Positions 32,431 to 41,943 of a DNA stretch of 41,943 bases are shown piece by piece. The stretch's first letter is position 1. The number at the start of each line of letters is the position of its first letter. The notes beneath the pieces were generated by a model. It was not told the origin of the DNA and did no database searches. It was given only the letters and a program-made list of their open reading frames with translations. The position numbers and the translations under genes are program-made. This DNA is from Gnomoniopsis sp. IMI 355080 (lineage: Eukaryota; Ascomycota; Sordariomycetes; Diaporthales; Gnomoniaceae), in the NCBI GenBank assembly GCA_027946555.1, contig JAPEVC010000280.1:1-41943 (forward strand). The letters run 5' to 3'.

Positions 32431-34432
32431 GGTGAGTTTTTGGGTGTGGGTTCTCTGCTATAGCCGTTTTGCAAAGCAGTGTAGGTTGATTTTGATCAGA
32501 GCCGTTAGGGTGGAGGGGGAAGGTTCTTTGGGATCGAAGAGAAAATTGGCCGCGTGATATTGCCAGGTACGATACAAAAGTGCGCGTGCCTGAGGCTTGT
32601 GGTACCGTGTGATTTACTCAGGAGGGAAGTGTTGGGTGGTAGGATCAAGACACTCAACAGATAAGAGGTAGGTAGGCAGGAAGTTGTGGTGTTGACGTGA
32701 TGTATTGTTTTCGTCCCGTTGGCTTTTTCCAATTTTGGTGAATAGGGTTTTCACTCGCTAAATTGAAGTTTGAAAAGTGTGGGAGATGAACAAAAAGGGA
32801 CGAAAAGTGTAATAAAAAAAAAGGCGAGGCCGTCTCAAAGGTGAAGGTGAGGTGAGAGTGTAAGTACTACAAGTTTGTAAGTCAATGTATTTATTGGTGG
32901 GGTCTGGATGAAGCACATGCAAATCGCTCGGGCGAAACAAAAACTCCAACAGTGAGAGAGTGACGCGTTTGTCTTAGCAGGTATCCAAGGTATCTATCTA
33001 CCAATGTACACAGAGACCCCATCCTGCAAACAAGCCATTTGCTGCTGCTTCCAGTCAACACCTTTGACGCACTCACGCGTGGCAGCAGAAACGTCGGAAC
33101 ACACAAGAAGCTGGTGCCAACACGGGTGGCGAGACCCTGCAGACTTGGTTGAATGACTTTCCAAACTGGAGAAATGAATCAGGCACAAGCACCACTTATG
33201 GAACCCTCGAATGTGTCTTTTTCCTTTTAGTCCCATCACGACCACCACCAAAAAACGGTGGAAGGGGAGGAGAGGGGAGTCACGACGTCCAACCAGGAGG
33301 TGCACGAGGGCCCGGCTCACGGCCTGATTGCGACGGCGATATCGTCCGCGTGATGCGGAGCCTTGGTAAAATAAACAATCTTTCAGACTTGTTCGCCGCC
33401 CAGGGAAAAGTACTACATTAGGACCCTGATTCTTTTTTGGGTTGGGTTATCGTCTGTTCTTAGGAAAGGGAAGAAGTTGAGACGAAGCATTGCTGCCAAT
33501 GAACCCCCGTGGCCCTCCAGCATGCTCACGAGGGGCGCACTTATTGGGTCGGGATGGGCCCTTGTGCCTGTGTTCGCGTCGCTTATTGGCTGGGTGGCCG
33601 TGTAAGTCTTTATCAGGGTTCGCCCATCGAAAAAGAAAGCGATAAGATCTAGTTGTAGATCTCGCGTTACACGGCAGCCCTTGTCCTAGTCTAATGCATC
33701 TCATGAATATCTCATACTTACCCTAGCCCGGCCTTAAGGTACTGTACTATAAGCAAAAAAAGAGATGCAAAGCCTTGGAACCGCGGTACTGGGCCGGGAT
33801 GTATGGTCGTTCTTGCTTTCATGCGTACGTATAGGACACAAAATGGAAATGAAGGCGCGAGTAGCGGTCTGAGGCTAATGAATTTGCATCGGTTGCAGGT
33901 GGTCACGATGATTTCGTGTGTTGCACCTGATGGCTGGGTAGATAATGTACTGTATCCCCAGGGTTGGTAGAGTGTACCTTCATTATCTGCAGACCCCAGT
34001 CAAACTGAGCCGAGCATATGACTGTGACTACCCACGAGCCCTTCCTTGACAACGAAAGTTGACATTGGCGTTTTTACCGCGGTTTGTCATAGATTCAACA
34101 ACTATATGTGAGAGAAGCTTCATCATACTCTTCCCTTTGAAAATACTTGACCCGGGCATTTGTCATGCCACAATATCATCCCTCCACGAGCCGTTGTATC
34201 AATAAGAGCCCCCCCCCGGCAACCCTCCTCAGTCAATCAAGCTCATCCGAGCAGATCCACAATCAAGGTGAGTCTTGAGTAGTCCGTACGACTTCACATT
34301 CCAATCCGTGTCACAGAGAAAAAGCAATCAAACATACTTACCAATTACGGCAGCTAGCATTGTGTAACAACCACCAATAAATCTACAAGCTTGTCTTTGA
34401 CGTTGTGTTTTGTGCCGAGGAATACCCAGACG
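32431..34432. other. Divergent intergenic region between UGDH and the GT4 gene
   Basis: About 2 kb, rich in short tracts, including a 9-nt C run (34209-34217). Frames are short and composition-driven. I searched by eye for the phosphate-response E-box CACGTG and found none here. I see no gene. Confidence 0.5.
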
Positions 34433-36052
34433 ATGGCCGCAGCAGCCTCCTCCACGGCTGATCACCACCATGATCTCTCCGTGTTCCCGGACGCCCTGAA
34501 AGGCAAGCGGGTGCTGCTCTGCACAGAGTCCTTTGGTCCGGTCAATGGCGTCAGCAGAACAACGCTCATGTTGGTCAACCATCTACGCGCCAACGGTTGC
34601 AACGTCGCCGTCGTAGCGCCGCACAATTCCACAAAGGTCAATACTTTTGTGCCGAAACTCTCTCCCTCACAACAACAACAAATTCAGTCCACCACCACCA
34701 CCACTAAGGCAGCAACATCAGATGACAGCGGCGACGACAAGAATATTGAGGTCCGCCTGCACGGCTACCCCGTGCCCTTCAACCCAGAACTCTCCATCGC
34801 CTACCTCGTCCGTCTATCCGCCCTCTACGCCCGCACCTTCGGCACCGCCCCGGACCTCATCTACCTCGCCTCCCCGGCCAGCCTCGGCTTCCAAGTCCTC
34901 CTGCAACTCCGCCAGCGTCCCCCACGTGACCAGGTCCCTGTGCTCTGCAATTTCCAGACCGACCTCGCCGGCTACTGCAAGACGCTTTTCCCCTATCCGC
35001 TCGGCGACATTGCCGACTTGGCCTTTGCCACCGTGCAGAGCTTTCTCTTCCGCCACGACAGCGTCAAGACCATCTTTTACCCCAGCACCTACGTCCGCGC
35101 GTACCTCGAGCGTCACCGCGTACCCCTCGCCAAAACAGAGATTCTCACCCGCGGCGTCGACGCCGAGTTGTTTCACCCGTCCAAGCGCAACGACGCCCTG
35201 CGCGCACGTCTTCTTGCGCCGCCCGGCACCCGCAAGGACAACGACAACAAGGGGAAAATCATTCTCATTTGCGTGGCGCGTCTCGCGGCCGAGAAGAGCT
35301 TCGACTTTTTGGCGGCTGCAGCGCGGGAACTCGACGCGCGCGGGCTGGACTTTGTTCTTCACATTGTCGGCGGGAACCGGCAAGCCGAGGTCGAGGCCGA
35401 GATCAGAGCGCTGTTTGCCGACCTCGAGCAACAAGGGAAAGTGGTGTTTGCGGGGTTCAAAGTAGGCGAAGCGCTGGCCGAGGCGTACGCGAGCGCGGAT
35501 TTATTCCTGCACTGTTCGGTGAGTGAGACGTTTGGGCTGGTGGTGCTCGAGTCGTTTGCGTCGGGGGTACCCGTCGTGGCGCGGGATTTGGGTGGGCCTA
35601 GTGACACGGTACGCGATGGGGTGAGCGGGTACTTGACGCCGCCCGACGATCTGGGGATGTTTGTGGATCGGGTGGTGGAGTTGGCGAATGATGACGGGAA
35701 GAGGGCGCGTTTTGCAGAGGATGCGCTGCGGCAGGCGCGGGAGGCGACGTGGGATAAGATCAATAATAAGGTGGCGTGGAGGATGGTGGATGTGATACAA
35801 GAGCGTGAGGCGGATGTTGCCGAGATGGAGCAGCTCGAGGGAGGAGGAGGAGGAGGAGGAGGAATGTTCTCTGCGGTGCCGGTGTTTGGGTGGATGATGT
35901 TGAGTAAGGCGTTTCGCGAGACGGTGGTGAGTTCGAGGTTGACGGCGGCCTTGGGCGTGATCTGTGGGTTTTGGGGGGTGGTGAGTGTGTATCTTGTGTT
36001 TACCAAGGCGACGCGGTGGGTAAGAGGGTTATTTAGTAGGTCTTCGACGTGA
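34433..36052 (+). CDS. GT4 glycosyltransferase, SQD2/MgtA-like, with C-terminal membrane segment
   Basis: A single exon encodes 539 aa, starting at the first ATG (34433). It is a GT-B fold retaining glycosyltransferase. The acceptor-side motif 'CTESFGPVNGVSRTTLMLVN' is near 28-47, then 'PDLIYLASPASLGFQ', the signature 'ILTRGVDAELFHP' (RGVD) shared with plant SQD2 and actinobacterial MgtA/PimB-type lipid glycosyltransferases, then 'LICVARLAAEKSFDFLAAA' and 'LHIVGG'. The donor-binding ESETFGLVVLE block has catalytic-type Glu365 and Glu373 (E-x7-E) and 'GVPVVARDLGGPSD'. A Gly run (~471-478) precedes a hydrophobic segment at ~505-527 (LTAALGVICGFWGVVSVYLV), a likely membrane anchor. Relatives transfer sulfoquinovose, glucuronate or mannose to (di)acylglycerol or phosphoinositide. 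The UGDH neighbour favours UDP-glucuronate as donor, which is inference. Confidence 0.9.
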   Translation: MAAAASSTADHHHDLSVFPDALKGKRVLLCTESFGPVNGVSRTTLMLVNHLRANGCNVAVVAPHNSTKVNTFVPKLSPSQQQQIQSTTTTTKAATSDDSGDDKNIEVRLHGYPVPFNPELSIAYLVRLSALYARTFGTAPDLIYLASPASLGFQVLLQLRQRPPRDQVPVLCNFQTDLAGYCKTLFPYPLGDIADLAFATVQSFLFRHDSVKTIFYPSTYVRAYLERHRVPLAKTEILTRGVDAELFHPSKRNDALRARLLAPPGTRKDNDNKGKIILICVARLAAEKSFDFLAAAARELDARGLDFVLHIVGGNRQAEVEAEIRALFADLEQQGKVVFAGFKVGEALAEAYASADLFLHCSVSETFGLVVLESFASGVPVVARDLGGPSDTVRDGVSGYLTPPDDLGMFVDRVVELANDDGKRARFAEDALRQAREATWDKINNKVAWRMVDVIQEREADVAEMEQLEGGGGGGGGMFSAVPVFGWMMLSKAFRETVVSSRLTAALGVICGFWGVVSVYLVFTKATRWVRGLFSRSST

Positions 36053-36869
36053 GTGATCGGGTTTGATGTGTGTATGGGCTGATAAGGCGTGATATTGTCT
36101 CGTGAGGTGTGTGAGTGTGAGTGTTTGCTGGCATGGCATTGGCGTTGAGGGGCCTCGTTGCGAGTGAGGCTATTTGCCTTGTCTCTCTGCACACGAGTGT
36201 CTGTGATTTTGATGGTGATGATTCAACACGGTTGGTCAGGTTGATGACCAACTGACTGAATTGAGTTAGCAATAGTAAATATCGTTCTCATCCATCTTTC
36301 TCGTTTTGCTGATCATGGCGAAATACTAAACAAAAGACTGAACGGATAGCGCGTGCATGAGGTGTCCCTAGTAAGTATCCCATGAGATGAACTGGCACCG
36401 ACTTCGAGCACAGCAATCAAGTCACTTCCGTATCTCACCGCAATACTCGTCCAAGTTTCTTGCATCCCATCTAACGAATCAGGCCTGCGCCCAAAAGTCC
36501 ATCTTCACTTTATCTCTCCGCATCCAGAAACCGAAGCCAATTCTCCATCACGGCCAGCCCCTCTCTTCATGATCCTGCAAATTACCATAGCGGCATAAGA
36601 CATCGCAAGTGGGAGGTTTGTGGGCGGTGTTCTAAGTGCTTGTTGTCGGTCCTGTGTTTGATGATATTGAGGAGGGTGTTCTTTTGCGGGTACCAAGCCC
36701 CCTGAAAGACACTTACCCTTTCCCCAGCACCACACTACCCCTGTACCGAAGCTACCTGGCTTAAGCTTCCCGTTCCAAACCCCGACGTCACCTCATACAA
36801 TTATCTACGCCTGGCTCTCTACCCGCAACACACTTACACATACATACACATCCTACTACTACGAAGCCA
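36053..36869. other. Intergenic region, GT4 3' flank and DUF423 promoter
   Basis: About 800 bp. CT- and CAC-rich DNA just upstream of 36870 (ACACTTACACATACATACAC) looks like a fungal promoter/5' UTR. I see no gene. Confidence 0.45.
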
Positions 36870-37476
36870 ATGCCAGACGCAGCACCTGACGAGACAACGC
36901 CCCTCGTAACCCAACCCACGGAACCGACAACCCGCAAAATGAGCAACACCTCCGCCACCACCTACTGGCGCGTGGGCGCCGTCTACGGTGCCGCCGCCGT
37001 CTGTCTCGGAGCCTTCGGAGCACACGGTCTCAAGTCGCGTGGCATCACGGAAGCGAAGCTGGCGAGTTGGTCGACTGCTACACATTATCTAGTGCGTTTT
37101 CCTTCTTGAGAACGCACCCATCCTCGATGGTTTTTATTTACTATATCCCCCCCACGAGAGGAAGGATACATATGAATAAAACTTTTCATAACAACGAAAA
37201 TTGATCTTCTGGCTGACAAGGATTTTGGTCTTTTTATATGTATAGCTTACTCACTCAGTCGCCCTACTTATTGCTCGCGATAATTCCCTTGCAGCGGGGC
37301 TGTTCACAGCTGGCATGACTATGTTCAGTGGGAGCATCTATGCCTTGATTCTGAACCCGCAGCTGCGCATTTTGGGACCGGTCACGCCTATTGGGGGCCT
37401 CTGTTTGATTGGGGGCTGGGTGGCGTTGGCGTTTGGCAAGGGGCCTTCGGTGCCGGCTGGGGATTTGAGGTTGTAA
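36870..37476 (+). CDS. DUF423/TMEM256-like small membrane protein
   Basis: Exons 36870-37091 and 37246-37476 (intron 37092-37245, GTGCGT...TATAG, phase 0) give 150 aa. The core matches the DUF423 (UPF0382)/TMEM256 family: 'GAFGAHGLKSRGITEAKLASW' (~48-68), 'ATHYLLTHSVALLIARD' built across the splice, 'AGLFTAGMTMFSGSIYALIL' and 'PVTPIGGLCLIGGWVALAFG', with four predicted membrane helices. The first ~30 residues are a Thr/Pro/Glu-rich soluble extension. The function of the family is unknown; animal TMEM256 is mitochondrial. It is convergent with the nucleoside transporter. The intron is longer than most in this window. Confidence 0.93.
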
Positions 37477-37905
37477 AAGGGAGAGAGAGTGTGTGTGTGT
37501 GAGTGTGAGAGAGACTTGAAGTCAATCCTGTTTAGCATGAATGACTTCCTGTGGTGAGATCATGGGATATGTTGGTCACTTGAGCGGCGGGAATGTCATT
37601 GAATGTGGCTGTCACTCATGATTTATCATGTAGTCTATCTGTTACACTCGAATCCACTCGCCAGGTTGGGATAGAGTGCATTTCGTCAAATCCCCACACA
37701 GTTGATCTCATACCCGGTTACACGGCAATCGTAATCACGCCAGGTCGTCTCCGTAGTCTCACCGCCGCTGTACAACGGGCTCTTCCCTTTGGTCTTCGGG
37801 GGAGTCAAAGTGCCACAAACCGTTGTAGACATAAACAAATTGGATATCATAAAAAAAGCACCATATACATAAAAAAAAAAAGGACCCCCTCTCTCTCTTA
37901 CTCTC
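37477..37905. other. Convergent 3' region between DUF423 and nucleoside transporter genes
   Basis: Contains a GA/GT microsatellite just after the DUF423 stop (37481-37502), A-runs at 37850-37880 and a CT microsatellite at ~37889-37905. No gene. Confidence 0.5.
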
Positions 37906-40055
37906 TTACGGCGGCGGTGCCCCAGGCGGCGGTCCCGGCGCCGTAAGTTTCGACGCCGCAATCATCGCCGCGGCCGTGTCGGAACCCAGCAACATGCCCA
38001 CCATACTAGCGCTCGTAATCGTAGCCACCACGCCCGTCAGGAACGCGCTGAATGCCACGCTGGCAATGTCCTTGTTGCGCGACGGGGCCATCTGCGTCAT
38101 CAGCCCGACTTGCGTCCCCAGCGAGCCGAGGTTGCCGAATCCGCAGAGCGCGTAGGTGGAGATGATGCGCGAGCGGTCCGTGAGGCGGAAGTAGTCGTAG
38201 TTGTACTGTAATTGTTCGTAGGCTAGGAACTCGTTCTGTTGATGGGTGAAGGTCAGCAAGGGAAAATGTTGAACTGGGCCAAAGGCGAAAAAGTAGGAAA
38301 AGGGGCGGGCAGTGGGGGAGAGGGCTAACCTTTAGGAGTTTCACAGCGATCAACCTCCCAACCAGAACCAACTCCTTGTTCGGAATCCCGAGGAAAAAGG
38401 CGATCGGGACAAACAAATACCCAAAGATCAGTTCGAGTGTCAAGTTCTCGATGTTGAGATAGCTCCCGGCCCAGGTAAGCACCGCATCGACCAGGTCTAC
38501 GCCAGCAATCACACACGCCAGTACGGCGACCACAATCCCCGCGAGACGCACGCCGAGCCACGCCCCGTTTGTGAACGCGTGCATCCAGTTCCCAGCGGTT
38601 TCGCGCGCGTCCTCCACCGACGCCAGGCTGAGCTTCTCACTCGAGGTGGTCTCCTCTTCCTCCGGGTAGCGCAGCTTGCTCACCACGATAGAGGCGGGGA
38701 TCGACATGATACCTAAAGGGGTCATTAGTATAAAGCAGAAAGAAGAAGAAACAAGGAAAAGAGAGGGACGACAAAGCAGGATCGATAGGCGGGTGCTGCA
38801 GAGACGTCCACAACAACAATAACAAGAAACGTACAGGAGGATATCAACGCCGTGCCGCTCACGCCGAGTTTCTGGTAGGCAACGAGTACGCTGCCGGCAA
38901 TGGTCGCAAAGCCGGAACACATGATCTGGTGCAACTCGGACTTGGTGAGAACGCAGAGGAACGGCTTGATAAGCATGACGCTCTCGCCCTGGCCGAAAAA
39001 GGGCGACGTCGCGGCTACCACGGCCTCGGCGCCGGATACTTTGAGGGCCCAGTAGAAGAAGCCGGCGCACTTCTTGACACACCATTGTAGAGCACCCCTG
39101 TGAAAAGATGATGATGTTAGTGAGGTGGACACTTCCACGTTGGAATATGAGTTGAGCAAAGGTATTATTCCTTTGAAGAGATGCCCAGACGACGTACCAG
39201 TACGATAATAGCTGCGCGAGGGCCGCAAAGAAGACAATAGGCGGGGCCACAGTGATGAGGAACCACGATAAAGTCGGAACAGTACTGTCAGTGAGGAACG
39301 CAAGGCCCTCATCCGCAAAATTCAACAAATCCGCGGCGCGATCCGACAGCCAGCTAAAGATATCATACCCCACCGTCGTCCGCAACACAAACAGCGCCGC
39401 CAAAAACTGCAAATACAAGCCCACCAAAATCGTATACCAGCAGACCATCCTACGATGCCGCGACGTCAACCACAGGATCCCCATCGTGAGCGCAAGCCCG
39501 GCGAGGCACATGCCCCGGCTGTAGTAGGTCCCTTCTTCATACTCGGGCGCCACAAACGCCGCCGTCGCAATCAGGGCGACCAGTACGACGAAGCTGACCG
39601 GGAGACTCCATCGGGCCGGCACGACGCTCGAGGGGCTGCGGCTGACGAGGAGGGACCAGAAGCGGGCGAGCGGGCGGGTGATGTAGTGGGCGCTCGAGAC
39701 GTGCCAGAGGATGAGGCGGGTGATGACGGCCAGCCAGACGAGGAAGGGCACGATCCAGTTCTTGTCCTGGTGGTGGAGGACGAGGCCGGCAATCCACCAG
39801 CTGTGGTTTGGGAAAAAAGGATATTTGTTAGTGGGCTGTGTCTTTTTTTTTTGTCGGTTTCTGGCAGGGAAGAAACCAAAAAGAGAGGTTTCCTTGCCCC
39901 CCCCCCCGGGGATCGACGTAAGGGAAAGTAAGAAAAAAGAGATCTTCTTACCCGGTAATCGAAACGCCAAGCAAGAGATGGGTCAACCGCCGGATCAACC
40001 GTCGCCTTCGAACCTGTGCAACTGTGCCGTGAAATTCGGCGCCGCCGGACTCCAT
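37906..40055 (-). CDS. Concentrative nucleoside transporter (CNT/NupC family)
   Basis: Exons 40055-39952, 39800-39198, 39097-38835, 38712-38330 and 38235-37906 join in phase to 560 aa. CNT proteins co-transport nucleosides with H+ or Na+ across the plasma membrane. After a basic N-terminus come about ten hydrophobic segments. Family motifs visible after splicing are 'GWWIAGLVLHH', 'GYDIFSWLSDR' followed by 'PPIVFFAALAQLLSYWGALQ', 'GAEAVVAATSPFFGQGES' with 'MLIKPF' (the conserved GQGE/SPF nucleoside-binding region), 'MCSGFATIAGSVLVAY', 'NLTLELIFGYLFVPIAFFLG', 'NEFLAYEQLQ' and 'STYALCGFGNLGSLGTQVG'. The Pro-rich end (PGPPPGAPPP) is disordered. The ATG at 40055 is the first in frame and reads MESGGAEFHG; many fungal orthologues have a longer N-terminus, so an upstream exon is possible. 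An 11-nt C run lies in intron 1. Confidence 0.93.
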
Positions 40056-40658
40056 CGTGAGTCGGTCGGAGGAAGCTTCAGTAAAGAAAGCCAACGACTG
40101 TTTAATCCTTTCCCATGTCCTCAATGGCAGAGCAATATGAAAAAGAGAGAACGCGTCATGGGGAGAAAGAATTGGACATGAATCAAGAAAGGAGCTCTCT
40201 AATGTGCTTTAGAAATATCCTTGGGCCCTTGGCTTCTTTTTCTTTCCCATTCTCCTCGATCATTCCATGGTGCTGCTACCCCCGTGGGTCCTATTCTAGA
40301 GTCCCCTGCGTCTGTGTCCGGGCCAGGGTGGTGACGAGGGACGAACGGGGGGGGGGGCCTGAGGACGCGTAGTTGAACGGCAGATACATAGTAAAGAAAG
40401 AGCACACACCACCCCTGGAGTCATCAATGATTTGTTACGCAGGTATACAAGGAAAAAAAAGAGACCCACAACAAGGTTAATTAAGTCGATTACTGCATAG
40501 CATTGTCCCGTTTCCCGCCAATCCCGCAAAGTAAAGTCCCACCACCCGCTTTTTCGTAGATTAATACCTTGGGAGACATGGGACGCTTAATTTGACGTTG
40601 CGGCCCGGGCATATCTGGAAAAGGTTTTTGCCACTAAAACAAAGCGTCATTTGTGCTG

Positions 40659-40702
40659 AGGCCCCGGGGCCCCTGGGGCTCCCCAAGCGGGCCCCGACGG
40701 GC
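40659..40702. repeat. GC-rich block with nested GGGGCCCC-type palindromes
   Basis: GGCCCCGGGGCCCC, CTGGGGCTCCCCA and GGGCCCCGACGGGCCC lie side by side in otherwise mixed-composition DNA. They can form short hairpins. No function is evident. Confidence 0.5.
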
Positions 40703-41319
40703 CCTTAGTCGGAACAGACGGCTGCAGAGCTAGCGGGTACGCGAGTCGAACAGGGTTACTTTAAAAGTGTGACTGCTGTACTGGGGGGATAGGCTAGACA
40801 AGGTTTCTGTACCTTGCAGTGGGATGGAGCTGCTATATTTATACTCGTTGAAAATAAGAATCTGACGATTCACGGGCCGCGCAGTGCTAAGTTAGTTGTT
40901 TCGACGCTATGTGGAGAGGTAGATCAGTCGTTGACAGAAGTGAATGAATGCCTATGTAGGTAACTTGAACATGCTAGCTGAGCTGTGTTACAGAGGCACA
41001 GTACAGCGTACTACGGCCCTCTGAAAATAAAAGTTACAAATTGCCTCGTGGGATGGGCAAACTTACAGGCGAAATGTAACCCAGAAGCAATTATAGTTAT
41101 CTTGACTACCGGCTTGAACGCCAGAAAACTAGACCTCTATTCTCGGATTGGAGGGCCTGGTCCCGTGCGCGCGCGCCAGTTCCCCATGGAGCCAAGCTGC
41201 ATGCGTGTCCACGTATCAGCCCCTACAGCCCTGCATGGGACAATTACGCAGCTATGCCTCTTTCAACCCAAGCCAACGGTCTGGCTGCCCTAGGGTAGCA
41301 ACTCTAATTGTCACAAAGC

Positions 41320-41337
41320 AGCAGCAGCAGCAGCAGT
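41320..41337. repeat. (CAG)n microsatellite
   Basis: About six CAG units in non-coding DNA, followed by a G run. Confidence 0.85.
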
Positions 41338-41943
41338 GGGGGGGTTCGAAGGGTGATTCTTTTTGAGCTTGCACAATGTGGCGATGCAACATGTCCCCAC
41401 TACAAAAGGCAGGACCAAAGAGAAAAAAACGATCTGTCAGTGCATTTTCCGGGTCCGTTGTCCAGGTTCGGTAGGTAGGTAGGGGATAAGGTAGGCAGGG
41501 TAGGCTATAAGATCGCCTGTAATTATGCGTGTCGGGCACGCGGCGAGGCGCAGGTACAGTCGGTAGTATTGCCAGCCAACATGATGCCTCCTCAGAGAAT
41601 CCCATTGCCCTTTGAATTTTGGTCTGTCTCAAGGAAGAACTCTCACCCTTCTGGCCAGGTCTCCCCTCATCCTCGAATCCAGTCCCGCTGGCTTGCATGA
41701 CGCTTGCCTAAGACATGGACAGTCCTACCTAAGCTCGATGCGTCGTCTGCGATAATATGGCTGTCTATTTGTCCGGCACAATATCATCCAAGGCACAAGA
41801 TGACAGCCTCAAGAGCTCGCTTAGTTTGGTCGATGTTGTACACCTGGACTGAATCAATTCCAGCCGTGTCCTTCACCGGTGCATCGTCTACTCGGCGTTC
41901 AGTCAGCAAAAATGGCATTAGAGGCTAGAGATTGTTTGGGGGG

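Larger units (their letters stand above)
40056..41943. other. Right-end region without a supportable gene
   Basis: About 1.9 kb. It holds the promoter of the transporter gene, an 11-G run (40347-40357), a very GC-rich patch with short self-complementary blocks (40659-40702), a CAG repeat (41320-41337) and a GGTAGGTAGG tract (~41471-41482). A frame on each strand between about 41700 and 41928 is open or nearly so, but I cannot recognise a product. Confidence 0.45.

Noticed and set aside
34814..35434. A 206-codon - strand frame
   Set aside because: It is antisense to the GT4 coding sequence, whose motifs are continuous over the same bases.
40741..40800. A GTTCGACTC-like T-loop on the - strand near 40750
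   Set aside because: No A box, D arm or acceptor stem at suitable spacing; the flanks do not pair as a tRNA.
41252..41698. A 148-codon - strand frame ending in a Cys run
   Set aside because: The Cys run is a translated CAG repeat, and the rest shows no domain-like pattern or splice-supported continuation.

Overview
This window is nuclear DNA from a filamentous ascomycete (Pezizomycotina, most likely a Sordariomycete). The evidence is short GT-AG introns of about 60-150 nt with CTAAC/CTGAC-type branch sites, one gene per promoter with no operons, fungus-specific families (DUF3328/UstYa-like, GH128, fungal BTB-like, luciferase-domain DUF5519), and intergenic DNA full of TACCTAGG-type words and microsatellites. 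Genus cannot be told from the sequence alone. I assembled exon structures by checking splice sites, phase and family conservation. There are fifteen protein loci.

0-10 kb: a 3'-truncated SRPBCC-fold protein (-) runs off the left edge and is divergent from a luciferase-domain membrane protein (+). Next come the retromer subunit VPS35 (+, four exons) and a convergent type II membrane M28 zinc peptidase of the glutamate carboxypeptidase II/transferrin-receptor group (-).

10-21 kb: an unrecognised three-exon gene (-) that carries an in-frame TAG at codon 9, a cyclopropane-fatty-acyl-phospholipid-synthase-like methyltransferase (-), a cytochrome P450 with a Thr-rich insertion before the haem loop (-), a roughly 3 kb gene-poor stretch, and an F-box/DUF7730-like protein (+).

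21-30 kb: a BTB-like protein (-) whose small first exon lies about 360 nt upstream of the rest, a six-exon DUF3328/UstYa-type gene with both HxxHC motifs (-), and a GH128 beta-1,3-glucanase-like protein with a signal peptide and a possible GPI tail (-). A tRNA-Arg-like 5' half follows.

30-42 kb: UDP-glucose 6-dehydrogenase (-) lies head to head with an SQD2/MgtA-like GT4 glycosyltransferase (+). This is the most suggestive pairing in the window: one enzyme makes UDP-glucuronate, and the other belongs to a group whose plant members put UDP-activated acidic sugars on diacylglycerol. A DUF423/TMEM256 small membrane protein (+) and a concentrative nucleoside transporter (-) follow convergently. 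The last 1.9 kb has no gene I can support.

Most genes are ordinary core or accessory functions that need not work together. The candidates for joint function are the UDP-glucuronate/GT4 pair, perhaps with the neighbouring GH128 glucanase as part of a wall or envelope theme.
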